36,960 nucleotides of DNA from Patescibacteria group bacterium (GCA_028703305.1 JAQVNC010000010.1:1-36960); one strand, 5' to 3'; numbered from the stretch's first letter, positions 16,952 through 25,785 are shown. The notes: generated from the letters alone by a model not told the origin. Program-made: numbers and translations.

Positions 16952-17956
16952 TTAAATCAAACGATTCTTCCCTATATAAACTACTAAGTCCGCCAGCCGG
17001 CATGAATAGCCCCATTCATTATCATACCAGGAAATAACTTTTAAGAGGTCGCCGCCGATCACTTTAGTTAAGGCTAAATCCACGATTGCGCTATTGGGAT
17101 TGCCAATAAAATCGGACGAAACTAATGGTTCATCGGTAGCCGCCACTATGCCTTTATAATTTTTTGCCGCGGCCAGGCTAATCGCTTGGTTAACGGCTTC
17201 CGCAGTTACTTCTTTTTCCGTAATAAAAACCGTATCGCAAAGCGATACGACCGGAGTTGGCACGCGCAATGACAGGCCGTCAAATTTCCCGACCAATTCC
17301 GGAATAGTTTTAGCCGCGGCCTTAGCCGCGCCGGTCGTGGTCGGCACGATATTTATGGCCGCGGCTCGAGCCCGGCGTAAATCTTTATGCGACCCGTCCA
17401 CCAAATTCTGATCGGCCGTATAAGAATGGATAGTGGACATAATGGCTTTTTTAATGCCAAAATTATCTCTAATAATTTTTGTTACCGGCGCCAAGCAGTT
17501 AGTCGTGCAAGACGCCATGGAAATAATTTTATCAGCTTTGGTTAAGTCTTTTTCATTGACTGACAAAACAATGGTTTTAATATTTTCGTCTTTGGCTGGC
17601 GCGGAAATTATCACCTTTTTGGCGCCAGCTTCCAGATGCTGACCGGCGCCAGCTTCATCGCAGAACCTTCCGGTACATTCCAGCACTATGTCAACTTTAA
17701 GTTTTCCCCAAGGCAATTTAGCCGGCTCTTTTTCAGCTACAACTTTATACTTTTTCCCATCTACCGCTAAAGCGCCGGCTTCGGCACTAACTTTTTTTTC
17801 ATAAATTCCGTAGCAGCTGTCGTATTTGAGCAGCTGGGCCAATGTTTTAGTGTCTGACGGATCGTTAATCGCCACGACATTTATCCCTTTTTTATTTAAT
17901 AAAGCCTTAAAAGCCGCTCGGCCGATTCGGCCAAAGCCATTTATAGCAATGTTCAT
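16952..17956 (-). CDS. gap: Glyceraldehyde-3-phosphate dehydrogenase, type I
   Basis: INGFGRIGRAAFKALL, VVAINDP, ISMASCTTNCLAPVTKII, GRRARAAAINIVPTTTGAAKA-like motif, SWYDNEWGYSCRLADL. Confidence 0.97.
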   Translation of the reverse strand: MNIAINGFGRIGRAAFKALLNKKGINVVAINDPSDTKTLAQLLKYDSCYGIYEKKVSAEAGALAVDGKKYKVVAEKEPAKLPWGKLKVDIVLECTGRFCDEAGAGQHLEAGAKKVIISAPAKDENIKTIVLSVNEKDLTKADKIISMASCTTNCLAPVTKIIRDNFGIKKAIMSTIHSYTADQNLVDGSHKDLRRARAAAINIVPTTTGAAKAAAKTIPELVGKFDGLSLRVPTPVVSLCDTVFITEKEVTAEAVNQAISLAAAKNYKGIVAATDEPLVSSDFIGNPNSAIVDLALTKVIGGDLLKVISWYDNEWGYSCRLADLVVYIGKNRLI

Positions 17957-17983
17957 ATTTTTGTGTTTAAAAATTATAATCCA

Positions 17984-17989
17984 ATTATA
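17984..17989 (-). promoter_or_regulatory. Putative -10 element of gap promoter
   Basis: TATAAT on the minus strand ~30 nt upstream of gap ATG; -35 poorly conserved. Confidence 0.4.
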
Positions 17990-18009
17990 TCATAAAACCG
18001 CCTAAAACA

Positions 18010-18032
18010 AAAAACACCTCGTCTGAAGTGTT
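18010..18032 (-). terminator. Intrinsic terminator-like hairpin
   Basis: Minus strand CACTTC-AGAC-GAGGTG followed by TTTTTTG. Confidence 0.65.
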
Positions 18033-18134
18033 AAGAAAAGAAAAGGGAGAGCTCCGCTAAATGTACGATATATAAACATAACATTTTTTTAATATTTTAT
18101 CAATCATAACTGCTAATTTATGCCTGTATTAAAC

Positions 18135-18162
18135 AAAAAACCCCGCTTTTATAAGCCGGGTT
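18135..18162 (-). terminator. Intrinsic terminator of the 18186-18750 genes
   Basis: Minus strand AACCCGGCTTATAAAAGCGGGGTTTTTTG. Confidence 0.75.
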
Positions 18163-18185
18163 ATAATTTTCAGTTAACTTAAAAT

Positions 18186-18422
18186 TTAGGCGTAAAGCTT
18201 GGCAAACGGTTCCATGGACAATATTTCTTTTTCTTCGCTTTCGCTAAGGTGACCGCGCTGTCTAAGGATTTTTACCAGCTGGTTAATCATGGCGTCACGC
18301 CTTTTAACGCCTTGACGCCAGAAATAACCAAGCGGAGCGGTATAATATATATTATGCTCCCTATCTTTGCGCAAATGTGCCAGCACGTCGTCCAATTCTT
18401 TTTTTGATAATTTATCGGACAT
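18186..18422 (-). CDS. Small hypothetical protein (78 aa) with C-terminal EEKEILSMEPFAKLYA motif
   Basis: ORF in tight cluster; C-terminus parallels that of the upstream gene. Confidence 0.7.
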   Translation of the reverse strand: MSDKLSKKELDDVLAHLRKDREHNIYYTAPLGYFWRQGVKRRDAMINQLVKILRQRGHLSESEEKEILSMEPFAKLYA

Positions 18423-18714
18423 ATAATTTTGGAAACGGGCCTTTGGCTAAAATTGATTTTTCATCCTCCAGTGTTAATAATTCGCGCTCCCTTAACTTTA
18501 ATACCAGGCGCTTAAATTTATCATCTTCTTGTTTTATTACGTCAATAATGTCGCCGCGCGATTCATTAAGTTTGCGGTCAAGATAATCTTTGGTAACCAT
18601 TTCAGCTTTGATGCCACCTATTTCAGCTTTGATATAAATAAACTGCTTATCAACGTTGGTTGAGAATTCATTAATCGCTTCCAATATTTCATTTTTTGAT
18701 GTTTCTTTTTCCAT
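18412..18714 (-). CDS. Coiled-coil hypothetical protein with C-terminal DEKSILAKGPFPKLYV motif
   Basis: MEKETSKNEILEAINEFSTNVDKQFIYIKAEIGGIKAEM.. coiled-coil pattern; internal ATG preferred over 18750. Confidence 0.7.
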   Translation of the reverse strand: MEKETSKNEILEAINEFSTNVDKQFIYIKAEIGGIKAEMVTKDYLDRKLNESRGDIIDVIKQEDDKFKRLVLKLRERELLTLEDEKSILAKGPFPKLYVR

Positions 18715-18756
18715 ATCCCGTACTATAGCATAATAATATAAAACAATCACGCTACT

Positions 18757-19584
18757 TTATATTTTTTTAACCTTCCCCACTTCCACTTCAACGACTCCGC
18801 CGGCCTCGCCGTTGCCGCTATCCAACAATACCTTTACCGTTTGTTTTAAAATATAATGCGCCAAGACTCTGCCTTTGCGGCCTTCAACTTTAACTTGGCT
18901 ATCAAGCGGCGGCAAATTTTCCGCCAGCTTTTTATAACCATCCTCTTCATAAGCCAAACAGCACATTAAGCGGCCGCAGATGCCGGAAATTCTTTCCGAG
19001 CCGCGATGCACGCATTGCTGCAACTCGGCCATTTCTGAAGTAATTGAGTTTAAATCGCCTAAAAATTGCCCGCAGCATAATGGTCGGCCGCAATGCCCGA
19101 AGTCGCCGCAAAACCTGGCTTCATCGCGGATGCCGATTTGCTGCAATCTTATGCTCTTGCTAAAATGCTTGGTTAGCTCTTTAACCAGCTCCCTGAAATC
19201 AATCCTGGAATCAGCGATAAAAGGAAAAGTAATTCTCAAGCCGTCAAAAGAATAATGCACGTCAACCAATTTCATGGGCAATTGATATTTATCTATAACT
19301 TTTTTGCAATAAGCGAAATCCTTCTTTTTCTGCTTTTCGTTCGGCGATTTTTTTAAATCAGCCGGCTCGGCTTTTCTGATAATCTTTTTTATTTCCGTGG
19401 CTGGCTGGCCGTCTTCGGCCCTAACTTTTGCTTCAGGCACATCGTGAATAATAACAATTTTACCCAGCTCAACGCCTAAGTCAGTTTTGACAATAACCTG
19501 ATCGCCGACTTTAACGTCAATTTCATCCACGTCAAAATTATATTTCTTATCCCACGAAGAAAATTGTACCTGGGCTACACGCAT
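18757..19584 (-). CDS. PSP1-domain protein (YaaT/RicT-like)
   Basis: DPRELVKELTKHF-like RIDFRELVKELTKHFSKSIRLQQIGIRDEARFCGDFGHCGRPLCCGQFLGD, RISGICGRLMCCLAYE. Confidence 0.93.
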   Translation of the reverse strand: MRVAQVQFSSWDKKYNFDVDEIDVKVGDQVIVKTDLGVELGKIVIIHDVPEAKVRAEDGQPATEIKKIIRKAEPADLKKSPNEKQKKKDFAYCKKVIDKYQLPMKLVDVHYSFDGLRITFPFIADSRIDFRELVKELTKHFSKSIRLQQIGIRDEARFCGDFGHCGRPLCCGQFLGDLNSITSEMAELQQCVHRGSERISGICGRLMCCLAYEEDGYKKLAENLPPLDSQVKVEGRKGRVLAHYILKQTVKVLLDSGNGEAGGVVEVEVGKVKKI

Positions 19585-19592
19585 ATTTATAT

Positions 19593-19701
19593 TGTCATTG
19601 CGAGGAGCGTAAGCGACGAAGCAATCTCACGGACATCAATCTTTATGCCAAATTTGCTATTCGTGAGATTGCTTCGCTCACTCCGTTCTCTCGCAATGAC
19701 A
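19593..19701. repeat. TGTCATTGCGAG foldback repeat, copy 1
   Basis: TGTCATTGCGAG/CTCGCAATGACA outer arms and GAAGCAATCTCACG/CGTGAGATTGCTTC inner arms. Confidence 0.92.
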
Positions 19702-19703
19702 GA

Positions 19704-20501
19704 CTATAGACTATATCTAATAAATTTTTCCACTTTTACATCGCCTAATATATCCTCCACTTTTTTGCTGTCATCTTTAATATACTCCTGCTTGACCAAG
19801 CAGACTTCTTCATAAAATTTAGCCAATTTGCCCTGCATGATTTTATCAATCATGTTTTCCGGCTTGCCTTCTTTTAAAAGCTGCTCTTTATAAATTTCTT
19901 TTTCTTTGTTTAATTCGTCAATGGCGACATCTTCGGGCAAAATATATTTTGGGTTAGCGGCCGCGATTTGCATGGCCACGTCGTAAGCAATGTCGCTTTG
20001 GCCTTCCTTGTCTAAAGCCGCTAAAACGCCGATTCTGCCGGCCAGATGCGAATAAGCCGCTACCGTACCGGCCGACTTAAGCATCTCATATCTTTTTATG
20101 TCCAATTTTTCGCCGATAACGCCGCTTAAACCGTCCAAATTTTCTTTAACCGTGCCGTCGCCGATATCTAAAGACAATAATTCAGCCAAATCTTTCGGTT
20201 GCTTTTCCATAATTAACCGCATAACTTTCTCGGTAAAATCCTGAAATTTTTCGCTTCTTACCACAAAATCTGTTTCAGCGTTAATTCCCACGATGTAGCC
20301 GGTTTTAGCGTCTCCGCTTAAAGCGACTTTAACCACGCCTTCGCCAGCTTCGCGATCGCTTCTTTTAGCCGCCTTGGCAATGCCTTTTTTTCTTAAGATT
20401 TCCACGGCCTTATCAATATCGCCGCCGGATTCTTCTAGGGCCACTTTGCAATCAGCGATGCCGGCGCCGGTTTTTTCCCTTAATATTTTTAACTTCTCCA
20501 T
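19704..20501 (-). CDS. tsf: Elongation factor Ts
   Basis: MEKLKILREKTGAGIADCKVALEESGGDIDKAVEILRKKGIAKAAKRSDREAGEG, GINAETDFVVRSEKF. ATG at 20501 preferred; the track start lies in the repeat. Confidence 0.96.
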   Translation of the reverse strand: MEKLKILREKTGAGIADCKVALEESGGDIDKAVEILRKKGIAKAAKRSDREAGEGVVKVALSGDAKTGYIVGINAETDFVVRSEKFQDFTEKVMRLIMEKQPKDLAELLSLDIGDGTVKENLDGLSGVIGEKLDIKRYEMLKSAGTVAAYSHLAGRIGVLAALDKEGQSDIAYDVAMQIAAANPKYILPEDVAIDELNKEKEIYKEQLLKEGKPENMIDKIMQGKLAKFYEEVCLVKQEYIKDDSKKVEDILGDVKVEKFIRYSL

Positions 20502-20513
20502 AAAATTAGATAT

Positions 20514-20615
20514 TGTCATTGCGAGAAGCGTTAGCGACGAAGCAATCTCACGAACTATTAACCTAACTAATTGTTCGTTAGATTGCTTCGCTCCTTTCAG
20601 TCGCTCGCAATGACA
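20514..20615. repeat. TGTCATTGCGAG foldback repeat, copy 2
   Basis: TGTCATTGCGAG (20514) / CTCGCAATGACA (to 20615); GAAGCAATCTCACGAAC / GTTCGTTAGATTGCTTC. Confidence 0.92.
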
Positions 20616-20620
20616 GTTGT

Positions 20621-21325
20621 TTATTTATTTTCTTTGTTTTGGCTCTCCGCCCTGCCTTCCAATATCGCTTCCTTTACTAAATTCATAACCAGTTTAATGC
20701 CCTTTGAGGCATCATCATTGGCCGGAATAATATATTTAACGCCGTCGGGATTAACATTAGTGTCGCAAACCGCTATAACCGGAATTTTTTTCTTTAAAGC
20801 TTCGGTAAAAGCGGTTTTTTCTTTTTTAATGTCCCAGATAAAAATAACATCCGGAGTTTTAGTTAAGCTGACCAAGCCGCCGACATTAGTTTCCAATTTG
20901 GCAATCTCGCGGTCAAAATCAAGCCTTTCCTTTTTAGTATATTTATCCAGTTTTCCAGCGGCTCTTTTTTCCGATAAATCTTTAAACTTTCTGATTAAAT
21001 TTCTAATGACGGGAAAATTAGTTAAAAATCCGCCCAGCCATTTTGAAGAAACATAAGGCACGCCGGCTTCTTCGGCGGTTTTTTTCAAAGTATTCTTGAC
21101 CTGCATTTTAGTGCCGACCAAGAGAATCACTTTGCCTTCGGCCGACTGCTTCTTTATGTAGTCCAGCGCTAGGCTAAGCATTTTTTGCGTCTTTCTTAAA
21201 TCAATGATGTGGACTCCTTTTCTTGAGCCAAAAATAAAAGGCTCCATTTTAGGGTGCCATTTTGAGGTGCGATGCCCGAAGTGCATGCCAGCTTTAAGCA
21301 TCTCTTCCACTGTTGGAATTTTCAT
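20621..21325 (-). CDS. rpsB: 30S ribosomal protein S2
   Basis: MLKAGMHFGHRTSKWHPKMEPFIFGSRKGVHIIDLRKT, FVGTKMQ-like LVGTKMQVKNTLKKTAEEAGVPYVSSKWLGGFLTNF. Confidence 0.97.
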   Translation of the reverse strand: MKIPTVEEMLKAGMHFGHRTSKWHPKMEPFIFGSRKGVHIIDLRKTQKMLSLALDYIKKQSAEGKVILLVGTKMQVKNTLKKTAEEAGVPYVSSKWLGGFLTNFPVIRNLIRKFKDLSEKRAAGKLDKYTKKERLDFDREIAKLETNVGGLVSLTKTPDVIFIWDIKKEKTAFTEALKKKIPVIAVCDTNVNPDGVKYIIPANDDASKGIKLVMNLVKEAILEGRAESQNKENK

Positions 21326-21342
21326 AATTGTTTTTCCTTTTT

Positions 21343-21371
21343 ACCCGTCCGTAGCTTTAGCGAAGGCGGGT
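21343..21371. repeat. ACCCGTCCGTAGCTTTAGCGAAGGCGGGT palindromic repeat in rpsB leader
   Basis: Palindromic; nearly the same sequence as the in-frame insertion in thrS (32008-32035). Confidence 0.8.
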
Positions 21372-21469
21372 AGTCCTCTACTTCCAATTTATTAGATTAT
21401 TCTGAAATAATCCAACAAGGAAATTTTTACGGAAGTATGAGAGATTTAATAAATTATTTATAGAATTAG

Positions 21470-21496
21470 ATTATAATATTAATAATATTTTGTCAA
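21470..21496 (-). promoter_or_regulatory. Putative rpsB promoter
   Basis: Minus strand TTGACA-N15-TATAAT upstream of rpsB. Confidence 0.45.
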
Positions 21497-21554
21497 CTCT
21501 GCCTGCCGGCAGACAACTCTTGCTAAAAATAAATATTTATGTTAATCTCATATC

Positions 21555-21584
21555 ATAATCCTGATTTCCAAAGGATTATTTTTT
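21555..21584 (+). terminator. Terminator-like hairpin in the rpmE leader
   Basis: ATAATCC-N11-GGATTAT followed by TTTTT, 60 nt upstream of rpmE; no plus-strand gene upstream. Confidence 0.4.
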
Positions 21585-21644
21585 AACAAAACATCGGATT
21601 TATTCGTTTAATTCGTTTTAAATTCGTATATTTATTCGCTTTTT

Positions 21645-21935
21645 ATGAAAAAAGACATTCATCCAAAATATTACCCGGAAGCCAAAATGACTTGCGCTTG
21701 CGGCAATAGTTTTACTACCGGCTCAACTTTACCTGAATTAAAAGTTGAAATTTGTTCGGCTTGCCATCCATTTTATACCGGCAAGCAAAAACTTTTAGAC
21801 TCGGCTCGCCGGGTGGAAAAATTCCATGCCAAAGTTGAAGCTAAGGCTAAAAATAAACCCGTACACAAAAGCAAAAAGGCTAAACGAACGGCTAAAACTA
21901 AAGCTAAGGCTGACAAAAAAACCGAAAAAAAATAA
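21645..21935 (+). CDS. rpmE: 50S ribosomal protein L31
   Basis: [49 protein letters not shown], CxC..CxxC. Confidence 0.95.
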   Translation: MKKDIHPKYYPEAKMTCACGNSFTTGSTLPELKVEICSACHPFYTGKQKLLDSARRVEKFHAKVEAKAKNKPVHKSKKAKRTAKTKAKADKKTEKK

Positions 21936-21942
21936 CTACTCT

Positions 21943-22007
21943 AAACGGTTATTTTATTATTGTGCTATAATTTAATTATGGCCTAATATAAAATAACCGT
22001 TTTTATT
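21943..22007 (+). terminator. 14-bp perfect hairpin after rpmE with a -10 element in its loop
   Basis: AAACGGTTATTTTA / TAAAATAACCGTTT then TTTATTTT; loop carries TGTGCTATAAT. Confidence 0.65.
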
Positions 22008-22009
22008 TT

Positions 22010-23047
22010 ATGTACGAAGAGATTATCAAAAAATTTAAAGATTTGGAAAACCAACTTTCAGACCAAGCTATTCTCGCCGACCAAAAAAAATTAAGAGAAA
22101 TTTCCAAGCGGCATAACGACCTGAAATACGCGATTGGGTTGATTTTGGAATTGAAAAAAAAGCAAACCGAGTTAAGGCAAAGCGAAGACATGATTAAGGA
22201 TGAATCGGATCAGGAATTATTAAAAATCGCCAAAGATGAAATTACCGAATTAAAACAACAAGTTGAAAAACTGACCGATGAAATTGAAGCCGAACTTAAC
22301 CCGGCCGATCCCAATGATAAAAAAAATATTATTATGGAAATCCGCGCCGGCACCGGCGGCGACGAATCAGCCTTGTTCGCGGCCGAACTTTTTAGGCTTT
22401 ACTCCCATTACGCCGAAAAACAAAGCTGGAAATTAAAAATTTTATACATGAGCCGCATCGGCATCGGCGGCTATAAAGAAATTATCTTTTCGGTTGAAGG
22501 CAAAGACGTCTACGGCAATTTAAAATACGAGGCCGGAACGCACCGAGTGCAAAGAGTGCCGGAGACCGAAAAAGCCGGCCGGGTGCACACCAGCGCCGTT
22601 ACCGTGGCGGTTATGCCCGAAGCTGAAGAAATGGACGTGGAAATAAAGCCGCAAGACATTAGAATTGATACTTATTGTTCGTCAGGCCCGGGCGGGCAGA
22701 GCGTTAATACCACTTATTCGGCTATCAGAATCACTCATCTGCCGACCGGGATAGTTTCAACCTGCCAGGACGAAAAATCCCAGCACCAAAATAAGGAAAA
22801 AGCCATGCAAATCTTACGCTCACGCCTGTTGGCCAAGATGACAGAGGAAAAAAACGCCCGCGAATCAGCCCAGAGAAAACAGCAAATCGGCTCGGGCGAC
22901 AGAAGCGAAAAAATCAGAACCTATAATTTCCCCCAAGATAGGTTCACCGATCACCGCATTAAGCAAAACTGGCACGGGTTGGCTAAAATTATGGATGGAG
23001 ATATCGCGGATATTATAGAAACATTAAAAAAAGCTTCACGATCATGA
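22010..23047 (+). CDS. prfA: Peptide chain release factor 1
   Basis: [76 protein letters not shown]. Confidence 0.97.
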   Translation: MYEEIIKKFKDLENQLSDQAILADQKKLREISKRHNDLKYAIGLILELKKKQTELRQSEDMIKDESDQELLKIAKDEITELKQQVEKLTDEIEAELNPADPNDKKNIIMEIRAGTGGDESALFAAELFRLYSHYAEKQSWKLKILYMSRIGIGGYKEIIFSVEGKDVYGNLKYEAGTHRVQRVPETEKAGRVHTSAVTVAVMPEAEEMDVEIKPQDIRIDTYCSSGPGGQSVNTTYSAIRITHLPTGIVSTCQDEKSQHQNKEKAMQILRSRLLAKMTEEKNARESAQRKQQIGSGDRSEKIRTYNFPQDRFTDHRIKQNWHGLAKIMDGDIADIIETLKKASRS

Positions 23048-23901
23048 CTATCGCCCAAGCCCTAAAACTGGCGGCAAAAAAATTGAGCGCGCGTGAAATA
23101 AATCTTCCGCATCTTGAGGCGGAAATTTTATTATCCGAAATAATAAAAAAACCGCGCGAATTTTTAATAACGCACGATGAATTTAAGCTATCCGCCAGAC
23201 AAATTATGAAGTTTAAATCTAAAATCTCCCGCCGTTTAAAAGCCGAGCCGATCGCCTATTTAACCGGACATAAAGAATTTTACGGCCTGGATTTTAAGGT
23301 TAACAAAAATGTTTTAATTCCCAGGCCGGAAACCGAATCAATGGTGGAAGAAGCGATAAAACTCGTAACCCGTAGCTCGCAACCCGTAGCTCTGGTTGAT
23401 GTGGGTACAGGTTCTGGCTGTATTGCCATAACCTTGGCGCGGCTAACCAAACAAAAACTTATCGCCATTGATATTTCCAAAAAGGCTTTAAGGGTGGCGA
23501 GAAAAAACGCTATATCAAATAATGTCAATAAAAATATTAAATTTATTAAAGGCAATTTACTGCTGCCAATATTAAATTCAAAATTCTTAATTCGTAATTC
23601 GCGATTGATAATTATCGCTAATCTTCCTTATCTGACTCCGGCTCAAATAAAAAACTCGCCTTCAATCAAGTACGAACCAAAATTAGCTTTAAGCGCCGGT
23701 CCAGACGGGCTAAAATATTATCGCCAATTATTTAAGCAGATAAAATCATTAAGCGCTGCGGATTATGCATTGTGCGAATTTGACCCGCGCCAAACCTCTA
23801 AAATAAAACAACTCATCAAGCGCGAATTGCCGGAAACTTCTTGCCAAATAAAAAAAGACCTATCCGGCCTTAATAGATTGGCAATTATTGAAATTATTTA
23901 A
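23044..23901 (+). CDS. prmC: Release factor glutamine methyltransferase PrmC
   Basis: [53 protein letters not shown]; overlaps prfA by 4 bp. Confidence 0.93.
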   Translation: MTIAQALKLAAKKLSAREINLPHLEAEILLSEIIKKPREFLITHDEFKLSARQIMKFKSKISRRLKAEPIAYLTGHKEFYGLDFKVNKNVLIPRPETESMVEEAIKLVTRSSQPVALVDVGTGSGCIAITLARLTKQKLIAIDISKKALRVARKNAISNNVNKNIKFIKGNLLLPILNSKFLIRNSRLIIIANLPYLTPAQIKNSPSIKYEPKLALSAGPDGLKYYRQLFKQIKSLSAADYALCEFDPRQTSKIKQLIKRELPETSCQIKKDLSGLNRLAIIEII

Positions 23902-23904
23902 TCC

Positions 23905-24411
23905 TTAATCAATATCCTGCACAGTATAACCATTAGGCGCTTGAATACCCCAATTCAACTCCGGGCATTCTCCTCGGCCATTATTTTCGGTTGGCAATTC
24001 AAAATTAATAATCTGTAAAATATAAAAAGAATTTTGGCAGCCGTAAGCGCCGGCTGGAAATTTCTGATAACGGTAATGATAAGCTACGTCATTTATCGGA
24101 TCTTTTATTTCTCTGTCTATAAAATCTTTTTCTCTAAGGCTATTAACAAACTCGGTTTTTCCGCCGTTATAGCCAATACTTAAATCCCAGCCCTGCCAGT
24201 CGTTGATTGAATCCGGATATCTGCCATATTTATCATGGTACAAATCCAAAGCTTTTGTTAAGACCTTAACATCGGCCCGCCTTTTTACGTCTCTGACTTT
24301 TGCTTTAATCGTGTCAAACCCGGATAGAAACAGTATCATTAAACAGCCAATAAAAACGACTGCCACTAATTTTTGCAGTCGCTCATATGTAAAATTATTT
24401 AATGCTGGCAT
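23905..24411 (-). CDS. Pseudopilin-like protein (GspG-like C-terminal region, non-canonical N-terminus)
   Basis: N-terminal TM then DVKRRADVKVLTKALDLYHDKYGRYPDS; no GFTLIE motif. Confidence 0.65.
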   Translation of the reverse strand: MPALNNFTYERLQKLVAVVFIGCLMILFLSGFDTIKAKVRDVKRRADVKVLTKALDLYHDKYGRYPDSINDWQGWDLSIGYNGGKTEFVNSLREKDFIDREIKDPINDVAYHYRYQKFPAGAYGCQNSFYILQIINFELPTENNGRGECPELNWGIQAPNGYTVQDID

Positions 24412-24451
24412 AATTATTTATTTCTAAAATAAGCGCGGCTAGACCTTAAAA

Positions 24452-24958
24452 CTATTGAGTAACGACCGTGCTGTTAATGCCGGCGTTGCCAGATTTGGAA
24501 TTTGACTCCAAAAAATAACTAAGCTTATATTGATTGTTGAAGGCGGAATAATAATAATAACAAAATTTCTGCGACGGGCTAACGGCAGCTCCGTCGGTAA
24601 CGCTTGATGGCAAAGTATTTGGCCATAAAGGATCGGTTGGCACTTCTAAAAGCACTTGAGCGGCTTTAAGCTCGGCGCCAACCCCGGAACTGACTTTTAA
24701 GCATTCGCCGGCCGAAGCCGGATAGCCGGTCCTTGAATCATTTAAATACATAGCCAAAGAACGGGAGATAGTGGCGATATTGCCTACTCTAACCGCGTCC
24801 CTGGCATTCATCCTGACGATATTAAAAACAACCACCGAGGCCACGGTTAAAAAACCAATAATTGAAATTACCACTAAAAGCTCAATTAAGGTAAAGCCAG
24901 CCGAACTATTAAGCGATTTTTTTAGCTGATTGACGGGGGAAAATATTTGTTTAAACAT
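24452..24958 (-). CDS. Type IV pilin/prepilin
   Basis: Canonical prepilin motif GFTLIELLVVISIIGFLTVASVVVFN. Confidence 0.85.
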   Translation of the reverse strand: MFKQIFSPVNQLKKSLNSSAGFTLIELLVVISIIGFLTVASVVVFNIVRMNARDAVRVGNIATISRSLAMYLNDSRTGYPASAGECLKVSSGVGAELKAAQVLLEVPTDPLWPNTLPSSVTDGAAVSPSQKFCYYYYSAFNNQYKLSYFLESNSKSGNAGINSTVVTQ

Positions 24959-25063
24959 ACTTTTTTATCTCGCCAATATTATTATATCAAGCGAGAAGTA
25001 AGTTTTATATCTAGTTAAATTATACCAGATTTTAAATTAGGCTGCAAATAGAAGGCGGGAATA

Positions 25064-25093
25064 AAAAATAGCCCTGGTCAGGGCTATTTTTTA
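25064..25093 (-). terminator. Intrinsic terminator downstream of rplY
   Basis: AAAAATAGCCCTGGTCAGGGCTATTTTTT. Confidence 0.8.
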
Positions 25094-25104
25094 TAAATAA
25101 TAAA

Positions 25105-25773
25105 TTACTTTTTCTCCGGTGCCCCTTTAGCCTCGGCACCGGCTTTTTCCGATGCCGGCTCTACGGCCTGGCCTTCGGCCGGCGCGGCTTCAACCTTGGG
25201 AGCTTCCTCTTCAGCCTTAGTTTCAACTACGCCCACCACGGCTTCGTTAGTCTCTTGGGCCAAAGCTATGCCTTGAGGCAAAACCAAGTCATGCAATCTT
25301 ATAAATTGGTCAAAAGCTTCCAATTTGGAAATATCAACATCAATATGGCTGACTAAATCTCCAGGCAAACATTCAACTTCCACCGTATCCATATTTTTTA
25401 CCAAAGTTCCGCCCAATTCTTTTATGGCTTTAGAATCGCCAATAAAATTCAAAGGTATTTCGGTGGTAATCTTTTTAGCCATATCAACTTGATAAAAATC
25501 AATATGGATAATGTTGTTGGTCAGGCTATTGCGCTGAATATCTTTAATAATAATTTTCATCGGCTGGGCTTTATCAATTATCAAATCAATCAAATTAAAC
25601 TCGCCGGCGACGGCGAAAACTTTTTCAAAATCATGCTTTTTAACTTTAATGTTTTGATTGGCTTTATTAAAACCGTAGACAACCGCGGGGATAAAACCGC
25701 CGGCTCTAACGTTTTTAGGATTGCCGCTGCTTTCGCTTCTTAATTGAGCGTTTAGTTGTACTTTTGTTGTCAT
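25105..25773 (-). CDS. rplY: 50S ribosomal protein L25/CTC
   Basis: LNAQLRSESSGNPKNVRAGGFIPAVVYG, IDLIIDKAQPMKIIIKDIQRNSLTNNIIHIDFYQV, VEVECLPGDLVSHIDVDISKLE. Confidence 0.94.
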   Translation of the reverse strand: MTTKVQLNAQLRSESSGNPKNVRAGGFIPAVVYGFNKANQNIKVKKHDFEKVFAVAGEFNLIDLIIDKAQPMKIIIKDIQRNSLTNNIIHIDFYQVDMAKKITTEIPLNFIGDSKAIKELGGTLVKNMDTVEVECLPGDLVSHIDVDISKLEAFDQFIRLHDLVLPQGIALAQETNEAVVGVVETKAEEEAPKVEAAPAEGQAVEPASEKAGAEAKGAPEKK

Positions 25774-25785
25774 AGATAATTTTTC

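Noticed and set aside
20502-20519. Extended tsf N-terminus (MTISNF) from the ORF track
   Set aside because: Those codons derive from the palindromic repeat edge; the EF-Ts N-terminus MEKLKILREKTGAG at 20501 fits the family.
20571-21056. 161-aa plus-strand ORF
   Set aside because: Antisense to well-supported rpsB and partly composed of the TGTCATTGCGAG repeat; no domain signature.
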